The notes beneath the pieces are model-generated. The model was not told the origin of the DNA and did no database searches. It was given only the letters and a program-made list of their open reading frames with translations. From Synura sp. LO234KE (Eukaryota > Sar > Synurophyceae > Synurales > Mallomonadaceae), in contig VKHC01000180.1 in the NCBI GenBank assembly GCA_015143735.1, positions 1 through 16,138 on the forward strand: a stretch of 16,138 nt of DNA, written 5' to 3'. Shown one piece after another: positions 10,720-16,138 of the stretch. The stretch's first letter is position 1; each line of letters opens with the position of its first letter. The position numbers were made by a program, and so were the translations under genes.

Positions 10720-10837
10720 ATGAACGGTCATATCAAGGATACTGCACCCGCTCTCGTCTGATCGCGGAAGTTAAATTCCTTCGAGCCCGGCCAGTAGTAC
10801 GGTGGGTGACCACGTGCGAAGCCCGGGTGCTGTTCGT
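10720..10837 (+). rRNA. 5S ribosomal RNA, copy 9 (terminal copy, one base different)
   Basis: The gene body matches the other copies, but the first base by my end assignment (10720) is A where the others have G. Opposite the U at the far end of helix I, this turns a G-U into an A-U pair, so the copy can still fold. If the true 5' end lies further in, the change is only in the flank. The T-runs after the gene are retained. The unit breaks off 48 bases after the gene, and the DUR3 start codon follows at 10919. Confidence 0.93.
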
Positions 10838-10918
10838 TTTAATTTTTGTTTTGTATCTTCACAATTCTAGCTCTAGCTCTACTATTTGAAGTCGTTTGTT
10901 TCTTCTTTTTGTCTAAAT

Positions 10919-13900
10919 ATGTCTATGGTTGCAAATCTTAAATACAAGGGAATGACGTCCTTTTTTGATGCAAAATCCCCTCCAGTTTCGATGGGGTAAT
11001 TTTGTTTTGCCAATCGCATTACTCTGATATGATTAATTATCAGATTTCTTTTGTTTTGCTTCAAGAACCGGCTACGTGGCTATGTTCATCATGGCCGTAG
11101 TTTTTACAGCTATTCCGACGTTCATTAAATATCTTAATACGAGGAGAAGGAAGGATGGAAGAGTGAGTTGACGCTTCGTCAGCGATTGAGCTCTATTTTT
11201 CGGTAGTTGTCTTACCACGCTTCTAATTAGAAATATACTTCTTCGTCTGAAGATTTTAATACCGGTGGAAGAAATATAGGAGGCGGATTGGCTGCGGTTG
11301 TTGTTATGTCCTGCTGGACGTGGGCTGCTACTTTACTCCAATCCTCAAATGTCGCCTACAAATACGGTAACTTGACACATAATCTTAATGATGAAATAAT
11401 AATAATTAATTGTTGACATTAGGAGTGGTTGGTCCATTCTGGTACGCAGCTGGAGCTACCGTCCAAATTCTTCTATTCGGCGTAATGGCAGTACAAATTA
11501 AGCGCAGAGCTTGGACCTCCCATACCATTGCCGAAATAATCAGAGCTCGTTGGGGGCAAACATGTCATATCATATTTCTTTACTTCTTCTTGCTTACGAA
11601 CCTATGCGTCTCGTCTATGTTGGTACTGGGCGGGGCAGCAGTCATTCATGTACTGACAGGAATCGACATTAACATCGCGAGTTTCCTCATGCCGCTCTCT
11701 ACTGTATTTTATACGGCTGCTGGTGGCCTCAAGGCCTCATTTATTTCCGCGTACATACACGTCATCCTTGTCCTCGCACTGATGTGCACTTTCGTATTTC
11801 AAGTTTACGCGACTTCTACAGAGTTAGGTTCCACAGAAGCTGTGTACGATCGTCTGACTCGAGTTGTACATCTGTCCGCCCAAACTTGCCAAGATTTCGG
11901 ATATACCTCTACCCAGACTTGTGGACCTATCAAAGGCAATCTTCACGGATCCTATGTCACATTCTGGTCTTCTGGTGGACTCATGTTCGGAGTGGCCAAT
12001 ATTGTGGGATGTTTTGGATGTGTTTTCTTAGACCAGGCCTACTACAACACAGCCATAGCTTGTAAGCCAAGTACCACCTCGAGGGGCTTCATGCTCGGCG
12101 GGATCTGCTGGTTCGCTATTCCGTTTGCTTTAGGTGAAGGTTGGGGAATGGTTTAAGATTTAGGACGTTTGGGTGTTGTAGTTCCCAAATCTCATGCGGG
12201 CACTGTTATGCATCTGCGCTTGTGGTAGGAACGGCCATGGGACTTGCAGCCGCAGCACTTCAGTTGCCCGTGAATACTAGTGAAGCAAATCTGGGTTTGG
12301 TACCCGCGGCTGTGGCAGTGGATTTGCTCGGTCAGAAAGGCGCCATTCTTATTCTCTGTATGGTATTCATGGCCGTCACCGCGTCAGGTATAGATATAGA
12401 TAGATATGTAGAGATAGATCTACCTATCGACATGATGTTACATTATGTCACATGAACGCGTCGGTAACCTTTGTGTTATCCCCCTCCCCCTCCCTACCCA
12501 GGCGCCTCGGAGATGATGGCGGTGTCGAATCTAATCACCTACGACGTGTACCGCACGTATCTAAATCCCAAGGTCGGCGGGAGGCGACTGATATACATTT
12601 CCAGAATGTGGATCACAATTTTAGGGTAACAGCAATAACATATACTCGTTGTCAGTTTACTGTCCGTGACACACATGTCTGCGTGTCGTACAGGCTTACC
12701 ATGGGCGTCGGTTCATGCATATTAAATCAAATCGGAATCGGTCTGGGGTGGGTATACGTCGTCATGGGCATACTCAGTAAGTGTCGTCCTGCTAATCCTG
12801 TCAATGCGTAACGTACTTTACCTCTCTTTCCGTGGTGTATGGGTACGCTTGCAGTTGGCAGTGGCGTGTTCCCAGTGTGGTGTGTATTAAATTGGAAGAA
12901 AGCGACCGGATTTGCTGCTATGGTCTCGGCGGTTGTCGGTCAGGCCGTTGCCATTGCGTGCTGGATCGTAGCCGCATATATCGAGTCTAAGACTGTTAGC
13001 ATTGAGTCACTGGGAACGGCTAATGCAACTCTCGTAGTAAGCATTGTTACCATCACACTACACCTTCCTCTACCTTCACGATTTTAAATATTTTGTGCCT
13101 TTAGGGAAATATTGTTGCATTGTTATTTTCCACCATTCTGATGATTGTTCTGACGTTGTGGGATCCGGATGATTACGAGTTCGACGGTATTATCAACGGT
13201 GTTACATTGGTGGAGGCGGCAGAGACTGGCGTATTAGACAAAGAGGATTATGATCCAGAGAAGCTCGCTACCTCGTACCAATGGATCGTGGCGTATAGCG
13301 GGGCAGCTTCACTCTTACGTACGTGATCAAGTCGTTGTCATCGAACTGCTGTAGATATAATTGCAAATTAATTTTTTATTTCATCCTAGTGGTGGTGCTG
13401 TGGCCACTCCTTGCGCTTCCAGTTGGCGTGTATCCGAAAGGTTACTTCAAATTCTGGGTCTATGTCTCCATTCTCTGGGCCCTTATATCGACAGCTACAA
13501 GCGTGGTATTAACCGTTATAGAAGCACGCTCCCTAATCACGGAAGTTTTGTACGACGGTGATAAATTGGGTAACAATTCTGCAGTTGTCGGAGGTGCAGG
13601 CGGTCCGGTCAATCGTCTCGGGTTGGTGGCCGTTACTCGAGGAAGCTCAGTCAATCGGCTCGGTCTTATGGCCTCCGCAAGCAGCGGTTCTGTCAATCGT
13701 TTGGGATTAAGTTCCACTGAAGGTAATCGATACAAAAGTTCATGTTTAAACCTTGAGCATAGTAATAACAAGCACTTTCTTGATCATTCTTACACAGGAT
13801 CCCGGCACAGCATTGTGAATAAGTCCAGCCACGCTGGGAAATACATATCTCCTGACAGTCCTTTCCGAGTAACACTGGGATTGTCAAGCAGTGGAAAAGG

Positions 13901-13958
13901 ATTGTCTAGCAGTGGGAAAGCAACAGTAGTAGTTCCTGTTACTAGTCGAGGGTTTTGA
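10919..13958 (+). CDS. DUR3: DUR3-type urea transporter, sodium:solute symporter family (11 exons)
   Basis: This is a predicted plasma-membrane urea importer; DUR3 proteins of plants, algae and fungi are proton- or sodium-coupled, and the yeast one also carries polyamines. Exons are 10919-10995, 11066-11162, 11231-11366, 11423-12133, 12229-12387, 12502-12625, 12694-12776, 12855-13036, 13105-13318, 13390-13722 and 13798-13958. All ten introns are GT-AG, 56-114 nt, and every phase joins, giving 758 residues. Family marks in order are SPPVSMGTGY (about 20-29), [17 protein letters not shown] (about 83-99), [13 protein letters not shown] (about 107-119), [37 protein letters not shown] (about 329-346), [19 protein letters not shown] and [14 protein letters not shown]. 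Many hydrophobic segments fit the usual 13-15 helices. The start ATG at 10919 gives the short N-terminus usual for the family; a second ATG lies two codons on. After the last helix (about residue 640) comes a Ser/Gly-rich cytosolic-type tail with three VNRLGL repeats. The last intron may be retained (783 residues). It starts 33 bases after the 5S array. Confidence 0.94.
12388..12501 (+). repeat. GATA-rich microsatellite and long pyrimidine tract inside DUR3 intron 5
   Basis: The longest DUR3 intron (114 nt) begins GTATAGATATAGATAGATAT, a degenerate run of GATA and GATATA words to about 12419. It ends in a C-rich pyrimidine tract (CCCCCTCCCCCTCCCTACC) before the CAG at 12499-12501. The repeat probably explains why this intron is longer than its neighbours. 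Confidence 0.7.
13599..13724 (+). repeat. Three 42-bp coding repeats giving a 14-residue VNRLGL repeat in the DUR3 tail
   Basis: VNRLGL is encoded at 13608-13625, 13650-13667 and 13692-13709, exactly 42 bases apart (residues 668-673, 682-687 and 696-701). Within the core, the Arg, both Leu and the Gly codons differ between copies, but every difference is silent. The eight residues between cores vary and are mostly Ser, Ala, Thr and Gly. The third unit runs into the proposed last intron at 13723. Confidence 0.9.
13723..13797 (+). other. Frame-preserving intron candidate (75 nt) in the DUR3 tail
   Basis: The donor is GAAG|GTAATC and the acceptor CTTACACAG, with AGTAATAAC as a possible branch site and a T-rich stretch before the acceptor. 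The length is a multiple of three and there is no in-frame stop, so both spliced and retained transcripts encode a full tail. Retention adds 25 residues (around [20 protein letters not shown]). Size and signals match the nine certain introns, so I treat it as an intron. Confidence 0.6.
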
Positions 13959-14078
13959 ATCGGAATCTGCATACGTCTGTACATACTGCCGTTTCTTCTG
14001 ATTTTTCTGTTTGATGATTGAAATCGAAGAACCCAGAATAATCAAGTACGTTGTGATAGGCGAATGTTATGTAGTGCA

Positions 14079-14190
14079 GTGTATGCGATAACAATACACT
14101 AGGTGGTGTGGCGGTTTAGTACCTGGAATGACAAGTGTATGCGATAATGCACTATTTGGTGTGGCGGTTTTGTAGTCGGAATGAGAAGTG
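14079..14190 (+). repeat. Two imperfect 56-bp direct repeats downstream of DUR3
   Basis: GTGTATGCGATAA begins at 14079 and again at 14135. Both copies continue through CACTA, GGTGTGGCGGTTT, GTA and GGAATGA at matching positions, with a few substitutions and small indels. They lie 120 bases after the DUR3 stop and could be in its 3' untranslated region. No terminal inverted repeats or open frame. Confidence 0.75.
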
Positions 14191-14332
14191 GAACGATGTT
14201 TGATTAGGATGCGAGTGGGTAAAAGTACGGTGGATTTCGTATTCAAGAGATTCTAAAACTATGTTAGAATCAATTCGATTTTGGCTGTTATGACGAATTC
14301 CAGGAGCGAAGTAGCGATGCTAAAACTGTAGG

Positions 14333-14383
14333 TTGTGATGATCGCGTATTCTTACATGCTTCACATTTCTAGCATCATCATAA
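14333..14383. other. Imperfect hairpin, 10-bp stem
   Basis: TTGTGATGAT (14333-14342) pairs with ATCATCATAA (14374-14383) with one G-T wobble and a 31-base loop. A competing pair GATGCTA/TAGCATC overlaps it. Nothing nearby gives it a role. Confidence 0.3.
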
Positions 14384-15274
14384 CAAACATCGCAAAAGTA
14401 TCCTGTTGTTCGCTTTCGATTCTAACAAATAATTAAGCGCTCAAAATTTTGTGATCAATTGCCGAAAATCTAGTAGTTAATGTTTGCTCGCTCCGAGGAT
14501 GAACAATCAATGAACACGGTCAAGGTAGATTAATTACTAGAGCGACCAGGTCAATATTACTAATCCCTCTTCTGTATCCAACCCAGCTCAGAGTTCCGCC
14601 ATTAGTACCGCCGAGTACACGAGGCAGTAGGAAAAGGAGACTGATGCCACCAGTAGGAGGGTAAATTTCTCCCCAAAAGAGTTTATGTTGAGTAGTGAGG
14701 TAGCTATACATACTAACTACGTGGTGTGTTTTGTACTCGAAATGAGAAGTAATATCATACACCGGTCTCGCTGCCAATGAAATGTAGCCGAGGTTCACCC
14801 AAACCGCCCTAAAGCCAAGCCGGCACGCTCCACCAGCTTAATCGATTCCGCCTAGGGCAAACAGCTGCAGAAATTTTGAGCACACCAAGTGGAGTGTATC
14901 CCGGGTTCCTGGGCACAAGCGAATGCTCAACTACGCCTCCTCACGGACAATTTTCTTGACGCTGTTCCTTCACGGAAGAAATGGAATCCTCGGAATAATT
15001 TTAAAGAGCACTGGAGCCCCACCTACGCTGCTTGCAAGCCCAAGTAGTGGCGATGATTCGCCTCCAACGACACCTGGCGCCCCTCCCTTACACAGCCATT
15101 AGCCTCTCTGGTCCACCCCCCTTGAGGTACAACAAGGTAATGACAACGACATTGAGGACTGGGAACGTACGGTGGGGTCCCACACTTTCCCGAACGGCCG
15201 CCCGAGGTATAGGTATGGGGCACCGGGCTCGCAGCTGAGGAATGGAAGAGCCAGGATGTATCCAACTTAAATAG
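14384..15274. other. Gene-poor stretch with a third diverged repeat copy
   Basis: The segment 14711-14751 (GGTGTGTTTTGTACTCGAAATGAGAAGT) matches the second half of the 56-bp repeats at 14079-14190 with a 4-base gap and a few changes. The remainder holds short unrecognised frames on both strands, with no splice sites that join them. Confidence 0.4.
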
Positions 15275-16038
15275 CTACCGACTGGCGGCGGCAGCACCTT
15301 TAAACTCTTGAAGAACACCTTACATGCCCGCAAGCGCAAGGAGCCTTCTTTTAGGGAATCTGTTCACATATTAAATGGCGAGGAAAATATTCTAGTTACC
15401 GATGTGCGTGATGGGATACAATACGGTCCCTGAGTGAACTCCCTGCCAATACTGCCTTCGAACAGCATATTTTCGGCGATGAGGAATACAGTCCTAGATC
15501 TCTGGAGGAGTTGTATGTCTACATGTCAGAGATGTATGATCGTCAGGATGATATTTTCGACGGCACATTTGACGACCTCATTCGCCATCATGCGGGTCTT
15601 AACATCCCTTGTGGCGATGGAGACCGCCCAAACAACCTCGAAGTTCACTGTCAGGTTCTGCAAACGTCCCCACTCCGATAGAACGTCAATTCCCACCTTA
15701 AGGATCTTCGCTCCGTCCCCCCGACCCTATATCCCAGATCACGGACATATTGCATACTCCAAGTCAGGCCACTCCTCTGCGCGCCCTTCGGGTCTCCAAT
15801 ACAAGCATGTTCAAACTTTGTTTATTTTATTTGGTCGAGGAAGCGTACAACTGCTGATAGTAACGATGTGGACGCAGCACCGTACTTCAGAAGCATGGAG
15901 GTGGTAGTGGTTGGTTCCCCTCCCCAAGCGGACTTCCGACATGATCGATTTCGTGAGGTCTATATTGCTTATATGGAAGTCCCACGTAATTTGTGGACTT
16001 ACGTTATCGCTCCAAAAGCTGCGAGTCCACTCTCTTAA
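15275..16038 (+). pseudogene. Broken coding-like frame, product unknown
   Basis: Frame A (15275-15430) is open, ends at TGA 15431-15433 and reads STFKLLKNTLHARKRKEPSF and onward. Another frame, open from 15412, continues as an acidic stretch (EELYVYMSEMYDRQDDIFDG) to TAG 15679-15681. The same frame then reopens and ends at TAA 16036-16038, its last third reading DRFREVYIAYMEVPRNLWTY. Together this looks like one protein of about 250 residues broken by a frameshift near 15430 and a stop at 15679, or an unusual multi-exon gene whose middle is intronic. I recognise no domain. No clear start codon lies upstream. Confidence 0.35.
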
Positions 16039-16138
16039 ACAACGCGGCACTTCTCCAAAGGGAGTCTCGGACACTGCCCATCTTCAACTCGTCAACACCC
16101 TGGAGAAGGCTTAAAACAAACAGCGCCCCTCTGTACGG
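16039..16138. other. Window end, no feature recognised
   Basis: This is only 100 bases. A different plus frame remains open to 16114, but I cannot tell whether it continues the broken frame before it. Confidence 0.4.

Larger units (their letters stand above)
6453..10885 (+). repeat. 5S rDNA tandem array: 8 full 511-bp units plus a 345-bp partial unit
   Basis: Unit starts are at 6453, 6964, 7475, 7986, 8497, 9008, 9519, 10030 and 10541 (partial). Total length is 4433 bases, or 8 x 511 + 345. Each unit has about 179 bases of upstream spacer, a roughly 118-base 5S gene, and about 214 bases of AT-rich downstream spacer. Full units appear identical by eye. The last unit differs at 10720 (A for G) and 10878 (T for C), and loses homology after CTACTAT at 10885. 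The left junction is at CTCGTACTTACATG, where the flanking base sequence changes abruptly. The array lies between the 5' ends of two divergent protein genes. Confidence 0.97.

Noticed and set aside
6453-10885. Regular repeats that could be mistaken for a CRISPR array or satellite
   Set aside because: The 511-bp units are near-identical throughout with no unique spacers, and each holds a foldable 5S rRNA gene.
13460-13984. Overlapping minus-strand frames of 64-103 codons
   Set aside because: They are shadows of the DUR3 tail exons; the repeat structure and silent codon changes support the plus strand.
14880-14960. VPGHKRML, resembling the WVPGH motif of LINE-type RNase H
   Set aside because: Only four residues match, the expected GNE and AD residues do not follow, and no neighbouring RNase H motif is in the same frame.
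15434-15907. 157-codon plus-strand frame starting at GTG
   Set aside because: No ATG at the start and a composition unlike a folded protein in its first half. The overlapping frame with the acidic EELYVYMSEMYDRQDD stretch looks more genuine.

Overview
The window is nuclear DNA from a eukaryote. It holds two spliced membrane-transporter genes with GT-AG introns, separated by a tandem array of 5S rRNA genes and flanked by gene-poor, apparently decayed DNA. There is no bacterial operon structure. The lineage cannot be fixed from sequence alone. The BASS-type transporter (GGQASN and [16 protein letters not shown] signatures) reads most like versions I know from algae of the stramenopile/haptophyte type. 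The 3' half of the 5S gene (AGTAGTACGGTGGGTGACCA) is also close to fungal 5S. A microbial eukaryote, perhaps an alga or an early-diverging lineage, is the safest statement.

Layout. Positions 1-4331 are mostly unassignable, with one minus-strand stretch (about 2640-3546) that looks like broken coding sequence, possibly an old retroelement. Positions 4332-6238 on the minus strand are a six-exon BASS/SLC10-like transporter of 349-351 residues, possibly with a further spliced 5' extension to 6372. Positions 6453-10885 are 8.7 copies of a 511-bp unit carrying nine complete 5S rRNA genes, all on the plus strand. Positions 10919-13958 on the plus strand are an 11-exon DUR3-type urea transporter of the sodium:solute symporter family (758 residues). 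All its exon phases join without a break. Positions 13959-16138 hold small direct repeats and a broken open frame.

The two transporter genes point away from each other, and the 5S array fills the space between their 5' ends. The array stops only 33 bases before the DUR3 start codon. The DUR3 promoter and 5' leader must therefore be tiny, lie upstream of a distant untranslated exon, or lie inside the last 5S repeat. The eight full repeat units look identical by eye, and the two substitutions I found are both in the terminal, truncated unit, the pattern expected of concerted evolution.

The DUR3 C-terminal tail carries three 14-residue repeats with a VNRLGL core, and a 75-nt frame-preserving, stop-free intron candidate. 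I see no pathway link between the BASS protein (substrate unknown) and the urea transporter beyond both being membrane transporters. I did not find a new multi-gene system. The unusual parts are the array placement, the DUR3 tail, and the alternative 5' end of the BASS gene.
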